NCBI GenBank assembly: GCA_948891265.1
Contig: CAQUBD010000003.1
Location: 51,474-115,473 of the forward strand
DNA from: an uncultured Clostridia bacterium
GTDB lineage: Bacteria; Bacillota; Clostridia; TANB77; CAG-508
Direction: 5' to 3'
Length of the DNA stretch: 64,000 nucleotides
A program made the translations under genes and the position numbers. Shown here one piece after another: positions 1-7,978 of the stretch (position 1 is its first letter; the number at the start of each line of letters is the position of its first letter). The notes beneath the pieces were generated by a model. That model ran no database searches, had not been told where the DNA came from, and saw only the letters and a list, made by a program, of their open reading frames with translations.

Positions 1-30
1 TAGTTTCAAAAAGAAACTACCTTTTTAGAC
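1..30 (+). terminator. hairpin with T-rich tail at window edge
   Basis: The arms tagtttc and gaaacta pair perfectly around a 5-base loop and are followed by a T-rich stretch. This fits a rho-independent terminator of a gene upstream of the window. No gene is visible to confirm it. Confidence 0.4.
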
Positions 31-62
31 ATAGTATGAAAGCTCATTTGAACTTATTATTT

Positions 63-97
63 ATATATTAAAAAGTCATGCTGACTTTCTAATATAT
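63..97. repeat. inverted repeat, 16-base arms
   Basis: Arms at 63-78 and 82-97 pair over 16 bases with one G-T-type mismatch and a 3-base loop. It lies between the edge hairpin and the composite repeat. Its role is unknown; it could be a second transcription-stop hairpin. Confidence 0.6.
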
Positions 98-113
98 AAA
101 ATACACTGCACAC

Positions 114-208
114 AAATTTATTGTATAAATTTGGCGCTTGAACAAATTTACGGAAAGCCAAAGATAAAAATTTGGATTATACTAATTTTAAGGCTTTCCG
201 ATTTGTTC
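114..208. repeat. composite palindromic repeat, copy 1
   Basis: A short hairpin (aaattta/taaattt, 114-132) is followed by a GCGC link and a larger imperfect stem whose arms are 140-159 and 192-208. Positions 140-208 are nearly identical to 18708-18776. The right arm runs into the 3' end of the minus-strand gene at 188-880 and encodes its last residues. The same modular plan occurs at 12271-12475 and, inverted and partial, at 42014-42098. Confidence 0.8.
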
Positions 209-880
209 TGAAGTTGTAATTTTCAATTCTTTCATAAGAGTTTCTGTACCAGTATTTATAATTGATTGAGTATTATTAAAATTATCCCAGAAAATAATAC
301 GTGCATAATGCTCATCTTCATTAACTAAATCATCAAATGTAAATTCGTCAGATAAAGTGATATGATGATTATTTCTTAAACTACTTGAAGCGCTAGTAAT
401 TGGCTTAAAGGTTTTAGTATCCACAAATACTTGAACAAAATCATCTGAAAAAGAAATTTTTTTCTTAACCAAAAGATAAGTTGAGTTTTTTTCTTCATCA
501 TTAATTACTTCTAAATCTTTGTATTTAAGCCATTCGAACTCTTCAACTCTGCAATTCTTACTTATAGAATATACGCATCTATTATCAAAAAGTATTGTAT
601 CTTCAGAAAGAAAATAAAAATTCTTAAAATCTTCTGAAAATATGGGGGAGCTACTATGCTCAGAGTTAAATACAACTCTAGAAATTTGCCATGTATCTCT
701 CATAATTCGGCGATATACTAAAAAAGAGTTATCGTCAAGTTGCTCAATTCCAATAATATCACCATAAATACGATAAGAATCAAAAGTTTTTTGGTTTACA
801 AAAGTAAAGCTTCCAGATTTCCGAGATCCTTTACAAACCCATTGTTTTTCATTGTAGGTAATGTCATAAAGTCTACTCAT
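188..880 (-). CDS. hypothetical protein, 230 aa
   Basis: I do not recognise a family. The protein is soluble, with no signal peptide or membrane segment, and has many alternating aromatic and charged residues suggesting a beta-rich fold. The start is supported by a strong AAGGAGG-type ribosome site a few bases upstream on the minus strand. The last six or so codons (ending IGKP) lie inside a palindromic repeat also found at 18708-18776, so the natural C-terminus may have been replaced by repeat sequence. It is a lone minus-strand gene at the window edge. Confidence 0.75.
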   Translation of the reverse strand: MSRLYDITYNEKQWVCKGSRKSGSFTFVNQKTFDSYRIYGDIIGIEQLDDNSFLVYRRIMRDTWQISRVVFNSEHSSSPIFSEDFKNFYFLSEDTILFDNRCVYSISKNCRVEEFEWLKYKDLEVINDEEKNSTYLLVKKKISFSDDFVQVFVDTKTFKPITSASSSLRNNHHITLSDEFTFDDLVNEDEHYARIIFWDNFNNTQSIINTGTETLMKELKITTSEQIGKP

Positions 881-1003
881 AAATTTGTCCTCCTTATAGA
901 AAAAATTGTTAATAGTTACAATTACATTATAAAAAATGAATATAGTTATAATATCACAAAATTATGTAAAATGCAATATTTTAAAAGCTTAAATTTGAAA
1001 AAA

Positions 1004-1032
1004 TTGATTTATGTTGATTAATGTGTTATAAT
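1004..1032 (+). promoter_or_regulatory. sigma-A-type promoter
   Basis: TTGATT at 1004-1009 and TATAAT at 1027-1032 are separated by 17 bases. It lies about 50 bases upstream of the start at 1086 and would drive the two small genes 1086-1739. Confidence 0.65.
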
Positions 1033-1085
1033 ATAATTATATTATAGTATTTATAAAAAATAGTATTTGTGTTGGAGGTATTAAT

Positions 1086-1538
1086 ATGGAAAATGTTTTT
1101 AAAGAAAAATATAAAGTAGATATAAAACCTGAAGAACCAAATAAAAGTGTAGAATTAATATGTGAATGCATGAAAAAAGAGAAAGAAATAAATAGAATGT
1201 TTGATGAAGAAGACGGTATAGATGTGAATGCAGAAGGATATGAACCAGAAGCAGAAGTTACATTAAAAAGAATAACTAATTTATTAGCTTATAGAGAAAT
1301 AAGAGCAAAACAGGCATATGTTTCTAAAGTTACTAGAGGAGACAATAGTAGAAAAATGAGAGGCCTTTTATCAGATATAGACAAAGACAGAAGAGTAAAG
1401 CATAATTTAGCTTTAACATCTTTAAAAGGTTTAGTAGAATTTGCAAAAAAATATAATATAGAACCAGTATATACAGGAAATATTTTAACAGAGCAAGAAA
1501 TAGAAGAACATAAAGCTTCATCTTATGATACAAGGTAG
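1086..1538 (+). CDS. hypothetical protein, 150 aa
   Basis: A soluble, highly charged, probably all-helical protein with an acidic first third (residues 15-55) and a basic middle with RKMRGLLSDIDKDRR near residue 92-106. There is no signal peptide or membrane segment. A GGAGG site precedes the ATG, and the start of the next gene lies 3 bases after the stop, so the two are probably cotranslated. The family is not recognised. Confidence 0.7.
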   Translation: MENVFKEKYKVDIKPEEPNKSVELICECMKKEKEINRMFDEEDGIDVNAEGYEPEAEVTLKRITNLLAYREIRAKQAYVSKVTRGDNSRKMRGLLSDIDKDRRVKHNLALTSLKGLVEFAKKYNIEPVYTGNILTEQEIEEHKASSYDTR

Positions 1539-1541
1539 GAA

Positions 1542-1739
1542 ATGACAGATGCAATACTTAGAATTTTAAAAGATTTAGAAGATTGTTCAATAATTCAGGG
1601 ATATGGAAAAGGATTTGAAAAAGAGATTAATAGAATACAACATAAAATGTATAAAACAAAAAGGGACTATGGAATAAAACAAGAATTATTAGAAGATAAT
1701 GGAGATGTTTTATTTGATGATTTTGATTTTAATAGGTAA
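1542..1739 (+). CDS. small hypothetical protein, 65 aa
   Basis: It starts 3 bases after the preceding stop, with GGTAGGA overlapping the end of the upstream gene as ribosome site. It is rich in charged residues, probably helical, with an acidic C-terminal tail (DDFDF). It probably forms an operon with the 150-aa gene before it. No family recognised. Confidence 0.6.
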   Translation: MTDAILRILKDLEDCSIIQGYGKGFEKEINRIQHKMYKTKRDYGIKQELLEDNGDVLFDDFDFNR

Positions 1740-1771
1740 ATTGTACCAAATTCTTCCTCATGTTATATTAT

Positions 1772-1800
1772 TTTACTAAATAAGAAAAATATGTTATAGT
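1772..1800 (+). promoter_or_regulatory. sigma-A-type promoter
   Basis: TTTACT at 1772-1777 and TATAGT at 1795-1800 with a 17-base spacer, about 35 bases upstream of the gene starting at 1835. Confidence 0.5.
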
Positions 1801-1834
1801 ATAATAAATATTACTAAAAAGGAGATGTAAAATT

Positions 1835-2302
1835 ATGGATAGGATGAAGACACTTTTTAAATATGCAATGTGGGTAATACTATTTTTTGTATTTTCAGAA
1901 TTAATGATAAACTTAAATATAGAAACTACTTATCAAAATATAGGAAGAAAGGACAATGAGCAACAAGTAACAATATATCAAGCGCAAGCAACGAAGATAA
2001 ATGGAAGAATAAAAGGAAAGATATATAATGATTCAAAAAACAAAATAGAAAATAACTATTTAAGAATAGATTTATATTCTCCAAGAAATGTGTTCTTAGG
2101 AAGTAAATATATAGATATTAGTACCATAAGAGAAAATGAAACAAGAGATTTTGAAACATATTTTAAAGTACAAGATGTAGAATATTATGAAATAAAATTT
2201 ACAGATGAAAAAGAAGAAGGAGAGCTTCCAGAATTGATACGAGATTTAACTAAAGGTGAGGTAATATGGGGAACATTTTTAACTTTTTTAATTTTTTGGT
2301 AA
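1835..2302 (+). CDS. membrane-anchored FxLYD-like domain protein, 155 aa
   Basis: An N-terminal hydrophobic segment (about residues 8-26) is followed by an extracytoplasmic region (about 35-130) whose pattern, a GRIKGKIYN strand then NYLRIDLYSP and a later polar strand pair, resembles FxLYD/Ig-like domains of Firmicute surface proteins. A short hydrophobic stretch ends the protein (about 143-155). AAGGAG precedes the ATG. A strong terminator follows at 2363, so it is probably monocistronic. Function unknown; the FxLYD assignment is by eye. Confidence 0.65.
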   Translation: MDRMKTLFKYAMWVILFFVFSELMINLNIETTYQNIGRKDNEQQVTIYQAQATKINGRIKGKIYNDSKNKIENNYLRIDLYSPRNVFLGSKYIDISTIRENETRDFETYFKVQDVEYYEIKFTDEKEEGELPELIRDLTKGEVIWGTFLTFLIFW

Positions 2303-2362
2303 AATTTGAAAGTTAGAAATATATAATAAAGCATTAATAATATTATACTATTTAAAAATAAA

Positions 2363-2395
2363 AACAATAGAAAAAATTTCTATTGTTTTTTATTT
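2363..2395 (+). terminator. rho-independent terminator
   Basis: Arms aacaatagaaa and tttctattgtt pair perfectly around a 3-base loop and are followed by a T-rich run. Confidence 0.8.
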
Positions 2396-2500
2396 TGTTT
2401 AAAAATCAATTGAATTAAAAAAATTACAATTTATTACAAAATAATATAAATAAAAAAATTACATAATAAAAATATAAAAACAAAAAAGGAGGATTTTTCA

Positions 2501-3526
2501 ATGAAAAAAATATTAAGCATATTTGCAATAGTTACATTATTAGCAACACTTGTTTTTACTGGAAATACTTATGCTGCAGAATTAAGTTCAATTGATGTTG
2601 ATACAAGTAAAACAACAGTAAGACCAGGTGATAATGTAACAGTCACAGTTAATTTTGGAGAACAATTAGGAGCTTATACAGTTAAAGTTTCTTATGATGA
2701 TGCAATTTTTGAATATGTATCAGCAGAAGGTGGTGAATCTAATAATACAGGAGATAAAGTAATAGTAAGTTTTCATGATACAACAGGAGGAACAAACCCA
2801 AGAACAAGTACAAATGTAACATTTAAAGCTAAGTCAGATATTACAACATCAAATCCAACGGAATTTACAATAACTGCAGAAGGATTAACAAATCCAGATG
2901 CAACAGTTGATTATGATGATATTACAACACCAATTATTAAAAATGTAACAGTAGAACCAGAATATGTAGATTATACACTAAAATTAGAAAATACAGGAAA
3001 AATTATAAAAGAACAAGAAAATGCAATGACATTATCATATTCTTCACCAATGGGACGTTACTATGAGCATGCGAGATTAGTAGCAGAGGCTACAACACCA
3101 GAAGGAGCAACAGTAAAATTATTAGCAACAGATCAATCAAGAATAGAACATGATATTATTCAAAGTGGATGGGGAGATGCACAAGGATATAAAATAGGTG
3201 GAAAAGATGTTTCTCAAGTTTTAAATGTAATGGGAGTTTTTAGTAAAGTAGGAGATTACACAATTACTTTAAAATTAATTGATAGGGACAATTCAGATGC
3301 GGTAATAGCACAAAAGACATTTAATTTTACAGCAGTTGAGAAAAGCACCGAAACGCCACCAACAGTACCAGAACAGACAACTCCTGAGACTAATAAACCA
3401 GAAGAAATAAAACCACAAGAAACACCAAAAGTTTTACCAAAAACAGGTTCTAATATTTATATTCCAGTTGCACTAATCTTAGTTTCTATAATAAGTGGAT
3501 ATATATTTTATAATAAAAGAAAATAG
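2501..3526 (+). CDS. LPXTG-anchored cohesin-domain surface protein, 341 aa
   Basis: It has a signal peptide (residues 1-25, ending TYAA), a cohesin-like domain (about 27-155; opening strands of the ID.....V.PGD.VTV type and a conserved SFHDTTGG turn), a second beta-rich region (about 155-278), a Pro/Thr/Glu linker, and a sorting signal: LPKTG at 312-316, a hydrophobic segment and a KRK tail. Cohesins bind dockerins, so this protein is predicted to be linked to the cell wall by sortase and to dock a dockerin-bearing partner. The next genes encode exactly these: a sortase (3608) and a glucosaminidase with a dockerin (4241). The ribosome site AAGGAGG is strong. Confidence 0.88.
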   Translation: MKKILSIFAIVTLLATLVFTGNTYAAELSSIDVDTSKTTVRPGDNVTVTVNFGEQLGAYTVKVSYDDAIFEYVSAEGGESNNTGDKVIVSFHDTTGGTNPRTSTNVTFKAKSDITTSNPTEFTITAEGLTNPDATVDYDDITTPIIKNVTVEPEYVDYTLKLENTGKIIKEQENAMTLSYSSPMGRYYEHARLVAEATTPEGATVKLLATDQSRIEHDIIQSGWGDAQGYKIGGKDVSQVLNVMGVFSKVGDYTITLKLIDRDNSDAVIAQKTFNFTAVEKSTETPPTVPEQTTPETNKPEEIKPQETPKVLPKTGSNIYIPVALILVSIISGYIFYNKRK

Positions 3527-3527
3527 T

Positions 3528-3575
3528 AAAAGGGGATATAGGGAGAATTTTTAAAATCCCATATTCCCTTTCTTT
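3528..3575 (+). terminator. hairpin terminator after cohesin gene
   Basis: Arms at 3528-3544 (aaaggggatataggga) and 3557-3571 (tcccatattcccttt) pair with small bulges and are followed by TCTTT. It probably makes the abundant cohesin transcript end before the sortase gene, with partial readthrough. Confidence 0.6.
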
Positions 3576-3607
3576 ATGTATAGGATGTATAGGAGAGAAG
3601 TAGAAAG

Positions 3608-4219
3608 ATGAGTAAGAGAAAGATTATAATAAATATTTTTCTTGTCTGTATAACAATAATAATTATAGTATGGTTAATAATTGAAGTATATAAAGATAAT
3701 AATATAAAAGATGAAAAATTTGAAAATCCATATATAACACAAAGTATAATATTAACAGAAAATATTTTAAATGAAGAAACAAATGAAGTAAAACAATATC
3801 CAAAAGTACAGATACAAGAGCAATATAAAGGATATATGGTATGTGCAAAGTTAGAAATACCTAAAATAGAATTAGAAACTTATATATTAAAAAAGTATTC
3901 TGTAGAAGCTTTAAACATATCAGTCACGAAGTTTTGGGGTGTAAATCCAAATGAGATAGGAAATTTCTGCATTGCTGGACATAATTTTCCTAATAGAAAT
4001 ATGTTTCATAATTTAAAAAATTTAGAAGTAGAGGATAGATTTTTTATTTCTGATAACAATATAGGTAAGATTGAATATGAAATTTTTGATATTTATAAGG
4101 TAAATCCAAATGATGTAAGATGTTTATCACAAGAAACTGGAGGAAAGCGAGAGGTTACGCTAATTACATGTACAAACAATTCAAAAGAAAGAATAATTGT
4201 AAAGGGCAAAGAAATTTAA
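3608..4219 (+). CDS. sortase family transpeptidase, 203 aa
   Basis: A membrane-anchored cysteine transpeptidase that cleaves LPXTG-type signals and joins the protein to the cell wall. One N-terminal membrane segment (about residues 6-26) is followed by the sortase barrel. Catalytic residues are visible: His125 in IAGHNF, Cys188 in TLITCT and Arg195 in KERIIV. The layout is closest to class A/D enzymes; I cannot fix the class by eye. The gene lies 82 bases after the LPKTG cohesin gene, its likely substrate, and 21 bases before the glucosaminidase gene. The ribosome site is GGAGAGAAG. Confidence 0.9.
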   Translation: MSKRKIIINIFLVCITIIIIVWLIIEVYKDNNIKDEKFENPYITQSIILTENILNEETNEVKQYPKVQIQEQYKGYMVCAKLEIPKIELETYILKKYSVEALNISVTKFWGVNPNEIGNFCIAGHNFPNRNMFHNLKNLEVEDRFFISDNNIGKIEYEIFDIYKVNPNDVRCLSQETGGKREVTLITCTNNSKERIIVKGKEI

Positions 4220-4240
4220 AAAATTCCAGAGGAGGATAAA

Positions 4241-6520
4241 ATGAAAAAGGAACTAGATATTAAAATAAGGTTGGTATTGAAATTTATATTGATTACTATA
4301 CTATTTTTAATAATATTAGCAATTATTTCTATATGGTTAAAAGCAAGTGCATCAACAAAGCTACAAGGGATTGAAAATTTCCCTAGTAGTTATCAACCAT
4401 ATTTACAAGAATTATTAAAAAAACATCCTAATTGGAAGTTTACAGCATTATATACAAATTTAGATTGGAATTATGTAATAAGTCAAGAAAATGTATTTGG
4501 AAAGAATTTAGTGCCTAAAAATTATTCAGATAGTTGGAAAAATACAACACCTGGACAATATAATATAGAGGTTGATAGTGGTTGGGTTGATAGTTCAAGA
4601 CAGGCAGTAGAATATTGTATGGACCCAAGAAATTTTTTAAATGAAATTAGAATATTTCAATTTGAAGGATTGTCATATGATGTGCATACAAATAATTTAG
4701 ATGGAATTGAAAAAATTTTATATGGTACAGAATTTTATAATAAAAAAGTATCATTTCTAGATTTTTGGGGAAACACCATTAATATGAATGAAAAATATTC
4801 GGATCTAATTTTAAGAGGAGGACAAACTTCATATGTTAGTCCATATCATTTAGCATCTCGTATTAAACAAGAGGTAGGCCCTTTTTTATCACATTCTTCA
4901 ATAAGTGGAAATGTTCAAGGATTTGAAGGATTATATAATTTTTATAATATAGGAGCTACAAGTTCAGCAGAGCCAATGGGGGCAATTAAAAATGGATTGA
5001 GGTATGCAAAAGATGGAAAAGGTGCAAGTGAGGAAACAAAAAATAAATATTTAATTCCATGGAATACAAAAGAAAAAGCAATTAGTGGTGGAGGAATTTT
5101 TATTGGTTCTAGTTATATTAACGTGGGACAAAATACAATATATTTACAAAAATTTGATGTTAATGATGATAGAGGAGGTAATTTGTTTTCACATCAATAT
5201 ATGACTAATATATTAGCACCATATAGTGAATCAAAATCAATTTATAATGGGTATAAAAATAGTGGATTATTAAATACAGCGATGAACTTTATTATTCCTG
5301 TATATAATAATATGATAAACATACCAGTGCAAAGTCCAAATATTAATACAAATGATTTTATTCAGGATAATACTAAAGTATATTGCAATGGTGATAATAT
5401 AAATATACGAACAGGTCCAAGTACTTCTTATGAGATTATAACCACAATATCAAAACAAGATAAGATGACCAGAATTCAAAAAGGGAAACAAGCAGGTGAA
5501 AGATGGGATAAAGTAATTCTAGAAAATGGAATTGTTGGATATATTTATCAATCATATGTAACAGAGATTCCACCAGTTCAAATTGAGAGAATACACATTT
5601 CTATTGATAATGCAACAATACAAAAAGGAGAAAGAAAACAATTACAAATTACTATATATCCTCAACAAGCAAATAATCATAAAGTTATATATTCTTCAAG
5701 TAATCCTAATATAGCAACGGTAGACGAAAAAGGTAATATTTTAGCAATTCATTCAGGAGAGACAATAATTACAGTTAAAGCACAAGAAAATTATGTACAG
5801 AATGAAATAAAAATAAAAGTTTATAGTAAAGTTGAAAATTTATTTTTAGATCAGAATGAAATTTGTATGACTGTTAATGACACATTTAAAATTAATGGAT
5901 ACGTTGAACCAGATGATGCTGATGACTCTAAGATTTTATATAGTAGCTTAAATCCACAAATTGCGACTATTGATGCAAGTGGAAATATTACTGCAAATAA
6001 AATTGGTGATACTACAATAATTGCAAGAGCAAATGAAAATCCACAGATAAAAAAAGAGTGCAAATTGTCAGTTGTTAGAAAGATGGAGGATACCGAAATA
6101 TCTATTGATAATTCTTTAACAGTGAATAGTTTAGAAATTAGTGGAATAAGTTATGATAAGAATACAGTTGCAGATTTAAAAAGTTTATTTTTTACTAATC
6201 TTGATATTGAAATTGTCAATTATAAAGATGAAATGCTAAAGGATAGTGATCTAGTTGGAACTGGTTGTAAACTTTTAGTTAAAGAAAATAATAAAGTGCT
6301 TAGAGTATATAGGTTTATAGTGTATGGTGATGCAAATGGAGATGGAAAAATAAATAGTTCAGATTTATTAGTATTACAAAGACATATTTTAGAGATTCAG
6401 AATATGGACGAAATATTTAGAAAAGCTACTAATATTAGAAAAAATGGAAAAAAGCCAACTTCAATAGATTTGTTATTAATTCAAAGACATATCTTAGAAT
6501 TAAAATTTATTGAACAATAA
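4241..6520 (+). CDS. secreted N-acetylglucosaminidase with SH3, Big_2 and dockerin domains, 759 aa
   Basis: A peptidoglycan hydrolase of the LytD/GH73-like type. An N-terminal signal anchor (about 13-37) is followed by the glucosaminidase region (about 50-350; PYHLASRIKQE carries the usual catalytic-Glu context and GFEGLYNFYNIGA is typical). A bacterial SH3 domain (about 375-443, NIRTGPSTSYEII), two Big_2 Ig-like repeats (about 445-525 and 530-612) and a C-terminal dockerin (about 696-759) follow. The first dockerin repeat is canonical (GDANGDGKINSSDLLVLQRH); the second is degenerate, lacking the DxNxDG loop but keeping the SIDLLLIQRHIL helix. It is flanked by cohesin genes at 2501 and 6579, so the enzyme is predicted to be held on the surface by cohesin-dockerin binding. 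Confidence 0.9.
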   Translation: MKKELDIKIRLVLKFILITILFLIILAIISIWLKASASTKLQGIENFPSSYQPYLQELLKKHPNWKFTALYTNLDWNYVISQENVFGKNLVPKNYSDSWKNTTPGQYNIEVDSGWVDSSRQAVEYCMDPRNFLNEIRIFQFEGLSYDVHTNNLDGIEKILYGTEFYNKKVSFLDFWGNTINMNEKYSDLILRGGQTSYVSPYHLASRIKQEVGPFLSHSSISGNVQGFEGLYNFYNIGATSSAEPMGAIKNGLRYAKDGKGASEETKNKYLIPWNTKEKAISGGGIFIGSSYINVGQNTIYLQKFDVNDDRGGNLFSHQYMTNILAPYSESKSIYNGYKNSGLLNTAMNFIIPVYNNMINIPVQSPNINTNDFIQDNTKVYCNGDNINIRTGPSTSYEIITTISKQDKMTRIQKGKQAGERWDKVILENGIVGYIYQSYVTEIPPVQIERIHISIDNATIQKGERKQLQITIYPQQANNHKVIYSSSNPNIATVDEKGNILAIHSGETIITVKAQENYVQNEIKIKVYSKVENLFLDQNEICMTVNDTFKINGYVEPDDADDSKILYSSLNPQIATIDASGNITANKIGDTTIIARANENPQIKKECKLSVVRKMEDTEISIDNSLTVNSLEISGISYDKNTVADLKSLFFTNLDIEIVNYKDEMLKDSDLVGTGCKLLVKENNKVLRVYRFIVYGDANGDGKINSSDLLVLQRHILEIQNMDEIFRKATNIRKNGKKPTSIDLLLIQRHILELKFIEQ

Positions 6521-6578
6521 AATTGGACTAAATCAGATAAAAGTTTTAAGAAAACGAGTGAAAGGAATGATATTAAAT

Positions 6579-7856
6579 ATGAATATTAAAGCAAAGAAAA
6601 AAATAGTAATACTTTTAATAAGTTTTGTTCTTATATATATTCATTGCTTCAATTTTAATATTAGCTTTGCTGTAGATAATGGAATTGTAATTATAAATTG
6701 TGACAAAAGTAATATTAATAAAGATGAAGAATTTGAGATTAGCATCAATTTGGAAAATGCTATAACATCAGCCTTTACATTATCGCTATTTTTTGATAAC
6801 ACAAAGGTAGAATTTGTAAAAGGCCCAGATAATATAAATGTAATTGAAAATGAAATTATTTATGTATGGTATGATTTAACAGGAGGAAAAAACTCTAAAC
6901 AAGGTGAAATTGCAAAATTAATATTTAAAGCAAAAGATGAAGGGATTGCAAATTTTGTAGCAAATGGTGAATTTTATAATGAATTACAAGAACAACTACC
7001 AATTAAGTCTAAAGATATACAGGTTCAAATAGGAAATATACAAAATACAAACCAAGAGAAGAAAATAAGTGATGATGAACAGGGTAACAATACGCAAGTA
7101 CAAAATGCAAATCTAAAAGTATTAAGATTAGATAGGGAAGGATTAATACCTAATTTTGAAGAAAATATATATGAGTATTATTTAACTGTTTTAAATGATG
7201 TAAATGATATAGAAGTTTTAGCTATTTCAGATAACGCTAATGCTACAGTAGAAGTAGCGGGAAATAACAATTTAAAAGAGGGAGTAAATGATATAACAAT
7301 TAGAGTTATTTCAGAAGATAAAACACAAGATAATATATATACTATACATGTTACTAAAACATCAGATTTAGAGATATCTAATACAAATTTAGAAATTCTA
7401 GCAATTGAAAATATATTATTATATCCTGAGTTTGATAGAAATGTTACAAATTATGAAGCACAAATTTCTAATGAAATTAATAATTTAAACATTTTTGCTG
7501 TACCAGAAAATGAAAATGGAAAAGTAGAAATTACAGGCAATGGCAATTTAAAGGAAGGAAATAATTTAATAAATATAAATGTAACTGCTCCAAATGGAAT
7601 TTCAAAAAGAGAATATAAGGTAAATGTATATAAGAGAAATCAAGAGGAAGAAACTAAGTATCAAGAAGATGTAAAGGATAATCAAAATAAATTAGAAGAG
7701 ATATATGATATAGAAAAAACTAATGATGAATTATCAATTCAAAAAGATGAAAATCATAAAAGAAATATTATAATAGGTGTGTTAATAATAGTTTTAGTAT
7801 CTTTTTTTGTAGTTTTTTTAATATATAAAAAAATCTTCTATAATTTCACTAGTTAA
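6579..7856 (+). CDS. membrane-anchored cohesin protein with two cadherin-like domains, 425 aa
   Basis: The ATG at 6579 follows an AAAGGA site; an upstream TTG in frame would overlap the previous gene and has no ribosome site. A signal peptide (about 5-30) leads into a cohesin domain (about 33-150, with the YDLTGGK turn matching the FHDTTGG turn of the 2501 protein). Two cadherin-like beta-sandwich repeats follow (about 178-262 and 270-360), both with the L.PEF....Y......... pattern and a GN.NLKEG.N.I turn. A charged stalk and a C-terminal membrane helix (about 395-418) complete it. It is a second potential receptor for the dockerin of the enzyme just upstream, tethered to membrane rather than wall. 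Confidence 0.85.
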   Translation: MNIKAKKKIVILLISFVLIYIHCFNFNISFAVDNGIVIINCDKSNINKDEEFEISINLENAITSAFTLSLFFDNTKVEFVKGPDNINVIENEIIYVWYDLTGGKNSKQGEIAKLIFKAKDEGIANFVANGEFYNELQEQLPIKSKDIQVQIGNIQNTNQEKKISDDEQGNNTQVQNANLKVLRLDREGLIPNFEENIYEYYLTVLNDVNDIEVLAISDNANATVEVAGNNNLKEGVNDITIRVISEDKTQDNIYTIHVTKTSDLEISNTNLEILAIENILLYPEFDRNVTNYEAQISNEINNLNIFAVPENENGKVEITGNGNLKEGNNLININVTAPNGISKREYKVNVYKRNQEEETKYQEDVKDNQNKLEEIYDIEKTNDELSIQKDENHKRNIIIGVLIIVLVSFFVVFLIYKKIFYNFTS

Positions 7857-7903
7857 AAAATGTTAATTATTAGCTATTTAATACAAAAATTATGTTAATT
7901 GAG

Positions 7904-7932
7904 TTGAAAAACATTACCAATTATGCTATAAT
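7904..7932 (+). promoter_or_regulatory. sigma-A promoter with extended -10
   Basis: TTGAAA at 7904-7909, a 17-base spacer and TATGCTATAAT ending at 7932. It lies 47 bases upstream of the NAD-salvage gene. Confidence 0.75.
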
Positions 7933-7978
7933 ATAGGATGTAAAAGAAAGCAAATATAAGAGAGGAGAACTGAATATT

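Noticed and set aside
740..1021. 93-aa open frame on the + strand
   Set aside because: It overlaps the start of the minus-strand gene at 188-880, has no ribosome site and an unusual residue mix.
2501..7856. Cellulosome locus
   Set aside because: Cohesins and a dockerin are present but no cellulase, xylanase or carbohydrate-binding module; the only dockerin cargo is a peptidoglycan hydrolase.
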